A stretch of 64,000 nt of DNA from Chlorocebus sabaeus (Eukaryota; Chordata; Mammalia; Primates; Cercopithecidae). The position numbers were made by a program, and so were the translations under genes. This document shows positions 46,480 to 57,970 of the stretch, in pieces. The notes beneath the pieces are model-generated. The model was not told the DNA's origin, did no database searches, and worked only from the letters and a program-made list of their open reading frames with translations. Numbering within the stretch: position 1 is the stretch's first letter; every line of letters starts with the position of its first letter. The stretch lies in contig NC_132911.1 of the NCBI RefSeq assembly GCF_047675955.1, forward strand, positions 69,597,133-69,661,132, written 5' to 3'.

Positions 46480-47372
46480 CTAAATTTGCTGTTCTTTTAA
46501 AAATTAAACATAGAACTATCTTATGGTCCAGCAATTCCATTTCTGGGTATATACTCAAAAGAATTGAAAGCAGAGACTTAAACAGGTATTTCTCCACCCA
46601 TGCTCATAACAGCATTATTCACAACAGTCAAAAAGTAGAAAAATCCAGTGTTCATCAACAGAGGAATGGATAAACAAAATGCAGTATATAATGTAACTGA
46701 ATGTTATTCAGTCTTAAAAAAAGAAGGAAATTGGCCCGGCATGGCGGCTCACACCTGTAATCTCAAGGCGGGTGGATCACCTAAGGTCAGGAATTCGAGA
46801 CTAGCTTGTCTCTACTAAAAATACAAAAATTTGCTGGGTGTGGTGGCAGGTGCCCATAATCCCAGCTACTTGGGAGGCTGAGGCAGGAGAATCACTTGAA
46901 CCCAGGAGGTGGAGGTTGCAGTGAGCTGAGACCACGCCATTGTACTCCAGCCTTGGAGACAGAGCAAAACTCCATCTCAAAAAAAAAAAGAAAAGGAAGG
47001 AAATTCTAACACAAGCTACAGTATAGATGAGCCTTAAGGACATTATGCTAAGAGAAATAAACTAGAAAAAAAAAAAAGACAGATAGCATACTATGCCACT
47101 TACATGAGGAACTTAGAGTAGTCAAATTTGTAGAGACAGAAAGTAGAATAGAGATTGCCAGGAACTGGGAAGAGGAAGAAAAGTGAAGTTGTTATTAATG
47201 GGTTCAGAGTTTCAGTTTGGGAAGATGAAAAAGTTCTGGAGAAGGATAGTGGTGATGACTGTACCACATTGTGAATGTACTTAATGCCACTGAGCTGTAT
47301 GCTTGAAAATGATTAAAACTGTAAATTTTATGTTACATATATTTCACCACAATTTTTAAAAACACAAAATTT
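46480..47372 (+). mobile_element. L1M 3' end, sense, split by an Alu
   Basis: TATGGTCCAGCAATTCCATT, TCTGGGTATATACTCAAAAG, ACAGCATTATTCACAACAGT, then after the Alu AAGGACATTATGCTAAGAGA, TTGCCAGGAACTGGG, GAATGTACTTAATGCCACTG and AAAACTGTAAATTTTATGTT. ORF2 end plus 3' UTR of an old L1M. Confidence 0.92.
46733..46993 (+). mobile_element. Alu, sense, with internal deletions
   Basis: GCCCGGCATGGCGGCTCACA then a jump from CCTGTAATCTC to AAGGCGGGTGGATCACC (the 'AGCACTTTGGGAGGC' segment is lost) and another loss before TTGTCTCTACTAAAAATAC. GGAAATT on both flanks suggests the target duplication. Confidence 0.92.
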
Positions 47373-47842
47373 GCAGCCAACCTCTAACAAATGTAAGGGA
47401 TCTCCTAGAATGTACATTCTGTACTTATCTCATTAGTGGCTTCATTTATTCTTCCTATACTTACATTATCTTTGCTTTATTTTCCTCGTGAACTTTTAAA
47501 AAATATTATTTTATTGTGTGTTACTTTTTATACAATGATTTTTTTCACAAAACAGGAAGGATTTCAATGTTAGAATATATTCAGTCTGGCAAGACAAAGC
47601 TGTCGAGTTACTGTGTTGCAAGAGAGTAAAAGAAATGTGTATTTCTGAACCCCGTGCGTGCGTGACACTGAGCTGAGATGGGAAATCTCTCCAAGGTAAG
47701 GCTGCTTCTCACATCTCCTTGAGTCAAGGGGTCGATCTGACCCATGCACTACCAGGAGACACTGTATGGTGCATTCCTGGGCCTTTTCCCTCCACCTTGG
47801 ATCCATCTGTAGCCATCAACCCTTTCCCTGACACAGAGCCAG
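47373..47842. other. Unique DNA, no feature seen
   Basis: No repeat recognised. Confidence 0.35.
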
Positions 47843-48010
47843 CCTCAGAGGATGTGAGCTGTACAACCTCCCAGAGCCCCACACTCAGAAGGGCCCTGTG
47901 CTTTAGTGCTCTGCTATCAAATATTAAAATTCTTAATAATTTTTTATACAAGGAGCCCTGTATTTTCATTTTACACAGGGCCTCAAAAATCATGTAGCTA
48001 GTCTTGCCTC
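47843..48010 (-). mobile_element. Short DNA-transposon (MITE-like) fossil
   Basis: AAGGGCCCTGTGCTTTAGTG, AAAATTCTTAATAATTTTTT, ACAAGGAGCCCTGTATTTTC, CATTTTACACAGGGCCTC, ATGTAGCTAGTCTTGCC. This word order recurs in a common short mammalian DNA element that I recognise but cannot name with certainty. Confidence 0.5.
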
Positions 48011-50885
48011 CTGTAGACAGTGAGCATCAGCATCTTAGAGGTAGAAATCCCATCACATTTTTCGTCAAATCCCCAATCCCAACCCAGTGCCTGATAGGCA
48101 ATTCCATGGGGGATAGTCAGTATAGAGACTGAAACCATATCAAGCCCTTTATTCCACAGTCCTCAACATTCTTTCCTCATAATCGCTTATCAAATCCACT
48201 CCAAACAAGGCCTGCAAAGCAGGAAGGGCAAGTCAAGTAGGGGACAGGGAGACTCATTAGTGCAACCACAAAAAAAGAAAGACAGTGTCCTCCATCTTCT
48301 CCAGGTTCAAATGCACCTGTGGAAATCACCTGTGATGTGAGGAAGGTGATGTGTGTTACACCCACAGCTTGGGCAGTCATAGCCCAGGTCTCAGCTGCAA
48401 GAGGGAACTACATACGGATTTACTCCAGGAAAATCACTATCCATATGATTTTACAAACTCCCCAGAGATGTGATTTAATAACTTCTCTAGGTAAAAACAG
48501 CTTAGCCATCCCATCATTCTTCACCGTTTTCCTGGGAGGTAAGACTTTAATAGTTATCCATTTTAACTAGACAGAAATGCAGAGAGAACAGAGCCATAAG
48601 AAAATTGAGAGAAGGAAAAGAAGAAAGAAAAGGAAGGAAGACAGAAATGCAGACAGTTAGGAAGAAAATGGCCATTGTGGATCACGGCTCATGGTTCATG
48701 GCTCACTTCAAGTTCAAACAAGGCCCCTAGGACATCAAACTGCCAGTGAAGATTGTCCAGAAGCTGAGGGCTTCCAGATTATTTTATTCACTTCCCAAAA
48801 CCTAACAAAACGTAAAAAAATTTCAACCAAAGAGTAGCCATTTGGAGTCTTTGGAATGTGTTCATTAACTTCTATTTTCATGAAGATTGGGGCCCAGAGT
48901 AAATCAATGGCATTAATTTGAGGCAGAAAAGAGGGAAGAAATAGAAGATTGGGTGTGGAGGGCGACAAGGGGATTGGAGAGGAAATGTCGCCCAGGGCAG
49001 CATTTTCTAATTTGCAGACTTGCACTCAGCCATCCCCCACCCACATGCTCATTCTGTTCCTAACAGCATCTTCATCAATTAAGATTCTATGAGACTGGCA
49101 AGCTCCAAGATCAACCGTACCATCCACATATTCACTATTCCACTGGCACGGTGAACAATTCCGAATATTAAAAGTAAAGCAACACATTCTGCCATGTCTT
49201 TTGTATACAGACAGCTGAAGCTGTGTGAAAGTTTGGCACCAAAAGGCCAAGTACCATATTTTCAGCCACCCACACGCCAAATCCTATAATAACTGCAGAC
49301 TCTAGATGTGAAATTTTCAGACATTTGCAGCAAAGGAAAACTAATAGTCATGTTTCTTCATGTGCTTCTTTTCTGAACAGGGCAGTTTCTCAATTGTAAA
49401 ACCTCATCAGTGTAAGCTAAAGAGAACAAAGGGTGCTGCGTAGATCTTTTCACCAGATGTCAAATGATGCTTATTTATTTAAACAGAAACCCCCACTTTG
49501 TACATTTGGTTCATTTAGTGGTATGTGCTCTGTAACAAGTATTTTTTATGAATAAAAAGCTGCCACCGGTGTACTTAAGTTACAATAGGGCTTCGGGAAA
49601 GTCTGTTAGCTGAGACTAAATATTGCTCTTTTTGCTTTTAGTTGAGATGTAAATTCCACTCCCATCGTCCCCCTATAATAGGGGAAACATTATAGCTAAC
49701 GCCATACGAAGACTAATAAGTAATCCTTCTTCTGTGGTCAATTCTAGAAGCAAGGATGTTCAGTCTTGCTGTGCTTTTGAAGGCAGATATAGAAGCAACA
49801 GAGTATTGATTTTCTCAAAGATAACAACAGAAAACATATTAATTCCCTCCCCTGTGAATATCGGGGCTCCTGTGGCCTGAATGGGCCATAAGAACCTAAT
49901 GGGTAAGAGCTTATTTTTCCCACTCAGTGAGGATAATAAAATGATTAACCCAAAACTCTTTTGAACTTCAGCAAATAAGAAGGGAGAATGTTAAATATTT
50001 CTATACAAGAAGGGACTTGGTGTCCCCCATTCTACCCATCAGAAAAATATATTTTCAGGTCAGATCTCTGTCAAGGAGCTTCCCCACTTGTCAGAAAGGA
50101 GGTGTTTGAGTAACCCTCCTATCAATAAGGTGAGAGACAGTTGGACAAAGATGACACCTTGCTGAAGTTAGAAACAGACAAAATGTCTCAGAGATAAGCA
50201 AATATATGGAGAAATATTCCCAGATTATCAACTAATCAACTCCACATTCTCCAGATCATAGTGCAAAATGCCAAGCCCCTTAGAAATACAATGGACAAAG
50301 AGTATGTTTACCAGGAGAATTCTGAACAAGTACAAAGAGAATCTGAGCATTCTTGGGTAGTTTAAAAGCCCTAATATAAGAAGCAACTTCCCAGCACAGA
50401 ATGATTTGAGACACAAATGAGGGGAGAAACTAGAAAAGGGTCAACAGCATTCACACAACGTAAAAAGGGGAAATGTGTCTAAACCCAAACAAAGACTGTT
50501 CACTTAGTTATGCTTGGTGAAGAGTTTTCCTCGGTTCCTTGATGAGGAGACGTTGGCAGCACTGTATGCCCTTTATGAAGTACAGTACATGATCTTATCT
50601 AACATAACTTTTCAGTAACGTGTACACAGCTCTCATTCCCTACTGCTCTTCATCCATACTTAATTTTTCTTTTTCAAACTCAAGTTCAATTAATTAAACT
50701 TTGTATTACAGTTAGAAATCTAGACAAAAAGGGGCCAAAATAACGTTCTAGTGAAGATGTGGATATCTTTATTTATCAGATATCCATAGATGAATTATCA
50801 TAGATATCCATTGGCAGAGTAGCACCACTTTCAGAAAGCTAACTCAGCTTCAATTTCCATCAATACACTGGCTTATATTGCTTTT
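48011..50885. other. 2.9-kb repeat-poor island
   Basis: No interspersed repeat confidently recognised. A purine-rich AGAAAGAAAAGGAAGG patch lies at 48600-48660. 49400-49960 is listed separately. Frames here are short and overlap on both strands. Confidence 0.4.
49400..49960. promoter_or_regulatory. Candidate conserved noncoding element
   Basis: Repeat-free, with retained CpGs (GCTGCGTAGATC, GCCACCGGTGTAC, CCCATCGTCCCC, AACGCCATACGAAG) and words such as CAAATGATGCTTATTTATTT, CAAAGATAACAA and CATATTAATT that resemble homeodomain/forkhead/SOX-TCF cores. Inference only. Confidence 0.35.
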
Positions 50886-50902
50886 AAAAATCCACCACTA
50901 CA

Positions 50903-51198
50903 GGGTCTGGCGTGGTGGCTGACACCTATAATACCAGCACTTTGGGAAACCAAGGTGGGCGGATCACCAGAGGTAAGGACCAGCCTGGCCACCATGGTGA
51001 AATCTCATCTCTACTAAAAATACAAAAAAAAAAAAATAGCTGGGTGTGGTGCTGCGCACCTGTAATCCCAGCTACGCAGGAGGCTGAGGTAGGAGAATTG
51101 CTTGAACTCAAAGGTGGAGGTTGCAGTGAGCCAAGATTGCACCACTGCACTCCAGCCTGGGCGACAGAGTGAGGCTCCATCTCAAAAAAAAAGAAAAA
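50903..51198 (+). mobile_element. Alu (AluS class), sense, 17-bp target duplication
   Basis: AAAAATCCACCACTACA flanks exactly at 50886-50902 and 51199-51215. The body has a small deletion after CAGAGGTAAGGACCAGC and a 13-A middle linker. First of a head-to-head pair. Confidence 0.97.
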
Positions 51199-51247
51199 AA
51201 AAATCCACCACTACAAAACACCTGGAAATATGGATCTTTTTTTAATC

Positions 51248-51549
51248 CTTTTTTTTTTTTTTTTTTTGAGACGGAGTTTCGCTCTTGTTGCCCAGGCTGG
51301 AGTGCAATGGCACGATCTTGGCTCACCACAACCTTCGCTTCCGGGTTCAAGCGATTCTCCTGTCTCAGTCTCCTGAGTAGCTGGGATTACAGGCATGCGC
51401 CACCATGCCCGGCTAATTTTGTATTTTAGGTAGAGATGGAGTTTCACCATGTTGGTCAAGCTGGTCTTGAACTCTCGACCTCAGGTGATCCGCCCAGCTC
51501 GGCCTCCCAAAGTGCTAGAATTACAGGCATGAGCCATCATGCCCGGTCT
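51248..51549 (-). mobile_element. Alu (AluS class), antisense
   Basis: T17 tract then GAGACGGAGTTTCGCTCTTG, GGGTTCAAGCGATTCTCCTG, CACCATGCCCGGCTAATTTT and ATGAGCCATCATGCCCGG. Lies 49 bp from the sense Alu to its left. Confidence 0.97.
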
Positions 51550-51924
51550 TTTAAAAATTCTTTAAGTAAATATCTGAGCTCACAAAAAAAGTAAACTAAA
51601 GCTTTGCAGGACAAAAATAAAGAAGAAACTGAGTAAGGTAAACCAGAGTAATGAGCCATCTCTGAGCTTTTGACTGTATTGAGAACATTTATTATTCATA
51701 AAAATCAAGAGTCTTGTGTCTTAGTGGCCAAATATGGACAGGAGACATGGCCTTGCGTCCAAACATTGGGTAATGTAATGGAATCTCTCTATAAATCAGG
51801 GATTTTCAAAAACTACAATTTCAGAGAAAGAAAAGTTAGAAAAAAAAATCAAAGCTTCAGCCCTTAATAGTAAAAAGATATCTTGTGAATCACAGCCTGT
51901 ATCCCAGGTTTAAAAACAAAACAA
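51550..51924. other. Unique DNA, no feature seen
   Basis: No repeat recognised. Confidence 0.4.
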
Positions 51925-52240
51925 GGCCACACGCAATGTCTAACGCTTGTGCTCCCAGCACTTCGGGAGGCCAAGGCAGGTAAATCCCTTGAGTCCAGGA
52001 ATTTGAGACCAGCCTGGGCAGCATGGTGAAACCTCATCTCTACAAAAAATACAAAAATTAGTTGGGCATGGTGGTACACAACTGTAGTCCCAGCTACTCA
52101 GTGGCTGAGGTGGGAGGATCACATGAGCCTGGGAGGTTGAGGCTGCAGTGAGCCATGATTGTGCTACTGCTCTCCAGTCTCAGTGACAGAGTAAGACTCT
52201 GTTTAAAAACAAAAAGAAGAAGAAGAAGAAGAAGGAAGGA
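51925..52240 (+). mobile_element. Alu (AluJ class), sense, with (AAG)n tail
   Basis: Old Alu: CACTTCGGGAGGCCAAGGCA, GTCCAGGAATTTGAGACC, GTTGAGGCTGCAGTGAGCCA. Its tail has become (GAA)n at 52214-52236. Confidence 0.94.
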
Positions 52241-52339
52241 GAAACCAAAGAAAACAAAAAGCTTCTCTGATATTGGAGAATATGGAACTTTAGGTCTACA
52301 TTCTGATCCAGAAACAACTAGGCTGAGATATAAACATAA

Positions 52340-53870
52340 AATTGGTACCTGACTTGTAACATCCCCTAGGGCACCTAAAACAACAAAATGCAAAAGCTTC
52401 CTGAAGGTACATGTCTTCAGTCCAATAAATTCAGGCTACACAGGATTTCCATATAAAAATCCCAGTGAAAATGAGTTCAAAATCAAAAATTACAAAACTG
52501 TATGGGAGAAACAAGTCAGCATCAGCAAAATCTATGAGACACAAAAAATAATAGAATTAGAACCCTGGGAATACCATTGAATACAAAGTAGAAATAAACA
52601 GTGAAATTAAACATAGATAAAAGTAAGATCTTATTAGAAAAGATGCAAGTCAAAATTTTATCTTTTCTATTCATCTTGTGTCAGGAATATTTTTAAAAGA
52701 ATAATATAAAATATCTGAAATTAAAATATAGTCATAAATGATTTAAAACTCAAAAGATGTTTTAAACAGTAAAGAAGATATGGTTAAAAACAGAATTGGA
52801 AAACTAGAAGAAAAATGGAAATAAAATAGTCAGAATAGAGCTCAGAAAAACAGAAAAGGAAAACATGAAAGAGAGTTTAGCAAACATGGAAAGGAGAATG
52901 ATGTGGTCCAACATTTGGACTAGGCACCTCAAGGGAAGAAAATAAAGAGAATGGGGGATAGGTAAGAGATGCTTACTGAGAATTTTCCAGAATTGATAAA
53001 AGATGCTGCTTTTCAGATTCAGGAATACCAAAGAATGCCAAAGAGAAAGGAATTTGCACCCAGAGATTATCTTTTCTTTTCTTTTTTGACATGGAGTCTC
53101 GCTCTTGTCGCCCAGGCTGGAGTACAGTGGCACAATCTCAGCTCACTGCAACCTCTACCTCCCAGGTTCAAGCCATTCTCCTGCCTCAGCCTCCTGAGTA
53201 ACTGGGATTACAGGTACCCACCACCATGCCTGGCTAGTTTTTGTGCTTTTAGTAGAGATGGGGTTTCACCGTGTTGTCCGGGTTGGTCTCGAACTCTTGA
53301 CCTCAGGTGATCCACCTGCCTCAGCCTCCCAAACTGCTGAGATTACAGGTGTGAGCCACCACACCCGGCTGATATTTTCTAAATCTTTAAAGCAACCAGC
53401 GACTAGAGACAGATTTCTATAAGTAATGACAAATTAGACTAATAGGAAATTTCTCAGCAACAATTGATGCCAGAAAACAGTGAAATAATAACTCTTAAAA
53501 GGTAAGAGAAAATAATGTTTAACCTATAACTTTATACCCAACTATCTTTTGAGAACTGAAACAAAGACATCTTAGACAAGCACACTGAAAAAGTTTAACA
53601 ACCACAGTCCCAAATTAAAGAAGTGCCTAACAGATGTATTCAGGAAGAACAGAACTGAACCCAGAAGTATGGGCTGAATTGCAAGAACACATGAGCAAAA
53701 ACAATTGATAAATATGTGGACAAATCTAAGAAAACATTATATAGAATAATATCTATAGTAATCATAGGTAATTCTGGTAGCAAAATACTAAATGTAGAAC
53801 TAAAAGTCACCATGTTCATTTGAAAGGGGAGAGACGTGGAGAACCCCACATGAGAGGATTTTATATGCTA
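52340..53870 (+). mobile_element. L1M/HAL1 copy, sense, split by an Alu
   Basis: Same family as 24901-29925: ACTGAGAATTTTCCAGAATT, GATAAAAGATGCTGC, TCAGATTCAGGAATACC, and after the Alu TTTCTCAGCAACAATTGATG, CAGAAAACAGTGAAATAATA, CTATAACTTTATACCCAACT, AAAGAAGTGCCTAACAG. It spans the ORF1 region, with stops in all frames. Confidence 0.8.
53069..53371 (-). mobile_element. Alu (AluS class), antisense
   Basis: TTTCTTTTTTGACATGGAGT, TCGCCCAGGCTGGAGTACAG, CAGGTGATCCACCTGCCTCA, GTGTGAGCCACCACACCCGG. Inserted in the L1M/HAL1 copy. Confidence 0.96.
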
Positions 53871-54022
53871 GGCTTGGAAATGGCACACAGCATTTCCACC
53901 AATTTCACTGGTCAGCACTAAGTATGAGCCACATCTACCTACAGTACCTGGAAAGAAGAGTGCACACAAGAAGACTTGAGAAAAGTTTACTAATGGTTAG
54001 CAAAGATTCTGCCACAGGCTGC

Positions 54023-55355
54023 ATTCTTTTTCTAATAACTTTTTGTAAACAACAGCTTTACTGAGAAATAATCCATAGATCAAAAAGTTTACCATGTTAA
54101 AATGTACAATTCAATAGTTTTTAGTATATTCACAGAGTTGTGCAACCGTCACCTCTGGCTAATTTTAGAACATTTTCATCACCTCAAAAAGAATCTCCAT
54201 ACCTATTAAAAGCCACTCCCTTTTTCCCTCTCTCTCCGACCTCTAGCAACTACAGATCTATTTTCTGTCTTCATGGATTTGCCAATTCCAAACATTTCAT
54301 ATAATTACCTATAAATGTAATGTAATGCAGTATGTGCCTTTTCACTCTAGCGTCTTTCACTTATAATATAAATTTTTTAATTTTTAATTTTTGTGGGTGC
54401 ATAGCAGGTTATATACTTAGGGGGTACATGAGATGTTTTGACACATGTATGCAATGTGAAATAAATTTATCATGATATTTTCAAAGTTCATTTATGTTGT
54501 AGCGTGTATTAGTACTTCATTTCTTTTCACGACCAAATAATATTCCATTGAATGAACATTTCACATTTGTGTATCCATTCATCAGTTAATACACCTTTGA
54601 CTTGCTTCTACATTTGGCTATCATGAATAATGCTGCTATCAACATTCGTGTGCAAATTTTGGTTTGAACACCTGTTTTCTGTTCTCTTTGGTACATATCT
54701 AGAATTGGAATTGCTGGATTATATGGTAAGTCTACGTTTAATAATTTGAGGAACTGCCAAACTGTTTTCCAAAATGGCTGCAACACTTTACATTTCCAAC
54801 AGTAATGTAAACGTACCAATTTCTCCAAGTCCTTGTCATTTGTTGTCTGTCTTATTTTAGCCATCATATTGGGTGTGAAGTTGAATCTCATTGTGCATTT
54901 GATTATCTTTTCTCTAATGACTAGTTACATGACGCATTTTTTATGTACTGATTGGCCATTTATATATCTTCTTTGGAGAAATGTCTATTCAAATTGTTTG
55001 CCCATTTTTAAATTGTATTTTTTGTCTTTTTATTGTTGATTTTTAAGAGTTATTTACATATTCTGAATCAAGTCCCTCATTAAATGTATTACTTGCAAAT
55101 ATTTTCTCCCATTTTGTGGGTTATCTTTACATTTTTATGATGTCCTTTGAAGCACAAAATTTTTATTTTTGAAGTCTATTTTTTTTTTTGCTGCATATAC
55201 TTTTAGTGTCATTTGAAAAAAAATGCCTAATTCAAATTCACAGAGATATATTCCTATTTCTTCTAAGAGTTTTATAGTTTTTGCTCTTACATCGAAGTCT
55301 GTTATTTCTTTTGAGTCAATTTTTTACATAGTGTGAGGCAAGGATCTAACAACAT
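54023..55355 (-). mobile_element. L1M 3' end and ORF2 part, antisense
   Basis: 3' UTR part AAAATGTACAATTCAATAGT and TCACAGAGTTGTGCAACC, then ORF2: ATTGGAATTGCTGGATTATA, AACTGCCAAACTGTTTTCCA, CTTCTTTGGAGAAATGTCTA. The minus frame at 54586-54891 keeps a recognisable ORF2 C-terminal patch (YNPAIPIL). Interrupted at 54374-54475 by another L1 3' piece. Confidence 0.93.
54374..54475 (-). mobile_element. L1 3'-end fragment nested in L1M, antisense
   Basis: TTTTTAATTTTTGTGGGTGC, ACTTAGGGGGTACATGAGAT and GTTTTGACACATGTATGCAA resemble an L1 3' terminus with its poly(T). The host L1M reads continuously across it (TCTTTCACTTATAATAT / TTTTCAAAGTTCATTTATGT). Confidence 0.7.
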
Positions 55356-55955
55356 TTTTACTGTTCTTCTCAGCATAGAACGCATTCACTGCCTCCACAA
55401 GGGGGACCAAAACTAGTCCTATTTGATAACTGGATTCATTTTTAATTTTAAGGCAACTTGTACTTTTCTCAAACAAATGTTGATATATATTCAGTGAACA
55501 AGGTTTAGTGACCTATGGAAAAAAATATAAATTCTCTACACTCACAGCACACAAAATATAACAGTGGAGTTGGGCCAGGGTAACCACAATAAAAACCTCA
55601 TTTTGAAAAGGGTAGAATGAGTAGCACCCACAAGTCACTGGCCCTGGAATCCTGCTAGCAAGTCTATGTGAAAGTTGTCCACCCCAAAGTGAGTGGTGGA
55701 GGAGAATGGAAGCTCCTTGATAGGAAGTGCCCTTTTCCTGCTCTCAGAGGAATTCCCTTATGAGTTGTGTTCCTTGATCCCTGAACTGTAACCTCTGAAA
55801 GGTGTTTCCATGACCATTGTCCTTCATAGATCTGAAGTGAACACTGGAAAAGATTCCCTCCTTAGAAGTTACTTAGCTTTCACAATGATGAATACAACTT
55901 CTATGGAGAAAATTATAAACCTTTACTTCAATATATTTTAAAAGAACTATAACTG
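55356..55955. other. Unique DNA, no feature seen
   Basis: No repeat recognised. GCATTCACTGCCTCCACAAG at 55381-55402 carries CCTCCACAAGGGGG, a weak CTCF-like word. Confidence 0.4.
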
Positions 55956-56258
55956 GGCTGGGTGCAGTGGCTCATGCCTATAATCCCTGCACTGTGGGAG
56001 GCCACAGCAGGCAGATCACCTGAACTCAGACGTTCAAGACAAGCCTGGCCAACATGGCTAAACCCTTCCTTTACTAAAAATACAAAAACTAGTGGGGGAT
56101 GGTGATGCGTGCCTATAATCCCAGCTACTCACGAGGTTGAGGCAGGAGAATTGCTTGAACCTGGCAAGTGGAGGTTGCAGTGAGCCAAGATTGTGCCATT
56201 GCACTCCAGCCTGGGTGACAGAGCAAGACTCCACCTCAAAAAAAAGAAAAAAGAAAAG
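55956..56258 (+). mobile_element. Alu (AluS class, diverged), sense
   Basis: AAGAACTATAACTG (55942-55955) and AAGAACTGTAACTG (56259-56272) are the 14-bp target duplication with one change. The body carries many substitutions (CTGCACTGTGGGAGGCCACA). Confidence 0.96.
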
Positions 56259-56274
56259 AAGAACTGTAACTGAA

Positions 56275-56635
56275 ACCCCAGGGGTTCAGTCTAGGTCCTG
56301 CTGCCTGCCACACAGAATGCCCATCACTGAGTCAACAAGTATTGCCAGGGAAAAAGGCTTTATTCAATTACTACCTCAAGGAGAACAGGAGATAAAGTCT
56401 TGAATCTTTAATTGGGATGTTTATACAGCAGGGAAGGCAGGAAAACAGGAATTAAGGAGGGAGAGGAAGTGACAATGATGAACAAGGGGGTCTGGCATCT
56501 CATTATGTGGATGTGGGGATCTGATGAGTTTCAGTGCCTTGCCTGAAGGTCAGTTTCCTGAGAAAGGAACTCAGATGAGACAAATGTAAGTTTCAAGTTT
56601 TAAAACCAGGGAGGGTCAGTTTCTATGTTTATTTA
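56275..56635 (-). mobile_element. Possible ERV LTR, antisense
   Basis: GGCTTTATTCAATTACTACC looks like a reversed polyadenylation region (TTTATT), followed by TGGCATCTCATTATGTGGAT and GGAACTCAGATGAGACAAAT. The arrangement suggests an old ERV1-type LTR. Weak. Confidence 0.3.
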
Positions 56636-56809
56636 AACAATAAAAAAAAAACAGAAATATTAGTCCTATGGGACAAGTGGGCCCCAGTTTCAGAACCAAA
56701 TAAATGTAGAAATATGGCATATTCTCTGACATATAGATATCAAGTCTTCCTAGATTGCCTAAATTGATATATAGTTTCAAAATGCAACTCCATTCAAAAT
56801 CCCAACATG

Positions 56810-57234
56810 CTGGAATATTATGCAGCCACAAAGAGGAATGAGATCATGTCCTTTGCAGGGACCTGGATGAAGCTGGAAGCCATCATCCCCAGCAAACCAG
56901 CACAGGAACAGAAAACCAAACACCACATGTTCTCACTTGTAAGTGGGAGCTGAACAATGAGAACACATGGAAACCAGGAGGGGAACAACACACACTAGGG
57001 CCTGTCCGCAGAGCCAGGGAGGTGTTGAAGTGAGGGGGCATCAGGAAAAATAGCTAACGCATCTGGGGCTTAAAACCTAGGTGACAGCTTGATAGGTGCA
57101 GCAAACCACCATGGCACACATATACCTATGTAACAAACCTACACATTCTGTGCATGTGTAGGTTTGTTACACTTAAAGTAAAAAATAAATACATAAAAAT
57201 TTAAAAATCACCTTGTTACACTTAAAGTAAAAAA
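56810..57234 (+). mobile_element. L1P 3' end, sense, rearranged tail
   Basis: CTGGAATATTATGCAGCCAC, AGATCATGTCCTTTGCAGGG, AAACACCACATGTTCTCACT, TTGATAGGTGCAGCAAACCA. Target duplication CCCAACATG/TTTCAACATG. The normal 'CATGTACCCTAGAACTTAAA' end is replaced by a palindrome (57129-57171), and the GTTACACTTAAAGTAAAAAA unit is present twice (57166- and 57215-). Confidence 0.95.
57129..57171. repeat. 18-bp perfect palindrome in L1 tail
   Basis: TGTAACAAACCTACACAT (57129-57146), loop TCTGTGC, ATGTGTAGGTTTGTTACA (57154-57171). The left arm is normal L1 sequence; the right arm is a reverse-complement copy that replaced the L1 end. Confidence 0.97.
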
Positions 57235-57684
57235 AAATTTCAACATGTTTTTGTGTGCATGTATGTATATAACTGAAACTTGATAAAGCAATTGTGAAAT
57301 TTTTATGAACGATTAAAGAGCAAAGAAAGTCCTTAAAAATGGACAAGGGAGAAGGATTTGGCTTGCCAGATATCAAAACTTATAAAAATATTAAGACTAT
57401 GTGGTATTAATGAAGAGACAGATAAGACATAAACAAAATTAATTAATAAAATAAAATAGAAAGCCTAGAAGAAAATCTATACACGTAATGTTTAGAGCTG
57501 GCTTTGCATATCAGTGGAGTATAGAATTTTAATAAACAGTTTTGAGATACTGACTATCCATTCTGAAAAAAAATAAATCTCTATGTTACACCATCTGAAA
57601 AAGAATAAGGATGTATTTTAGGCAGATTAATCCAAATGTGAAAAGCAAAATGATAACACTTTGGAAACAACATAGGAGAATATC

Positions 57685-57970
57685 CTTTTTGTTTTGTTTT
57701 GTTTTGAGACGGAGTCTCGCTCTGTCGCCCAGGCTGGAGTGCAGTGGCCAGATCTCAGCTCACTGCAAGCTCCACCTCCCGAGTTTAAGCCATTCTCCTG
57801 CCTCAGCCTCCCGAGTAGCTGGGACTACAGGCGCCCGCCACCTCGCCCGGCTAGTTTTTTATATTTTTTAGTAGAGACGGGGTTTCACCTTGTTAGCCAG
57901 GATGGTCTCGATCTCCTGACCTTGTGATCCGCTCATCTCAGCCTCCCAAAGTGCTGGGATTACAAGCTTG
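57685..57970 (-). mobile_element. Young AluY, cercopithecid type, 5'-truncated, antisense
   Basis: Target duplication AGGAGAATATC at 57674-57684 and 57971-57981. T(TTTTG) tail then GAGACGGAGTCTCGCTCTGT, GTGGCCAGATCTCAGCTCAC, CGCCACCTCGCCCGGCTAGT, TATTTTTTAGTAGAGACGGG. The GGCCAGATC, CACCTCGCCC and extra-T variants differ from human AluY. It stops at ATTACAAGCTTG, so the last 15 or so bases of the Alu 5' end are absent. Confidence 0.96.
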
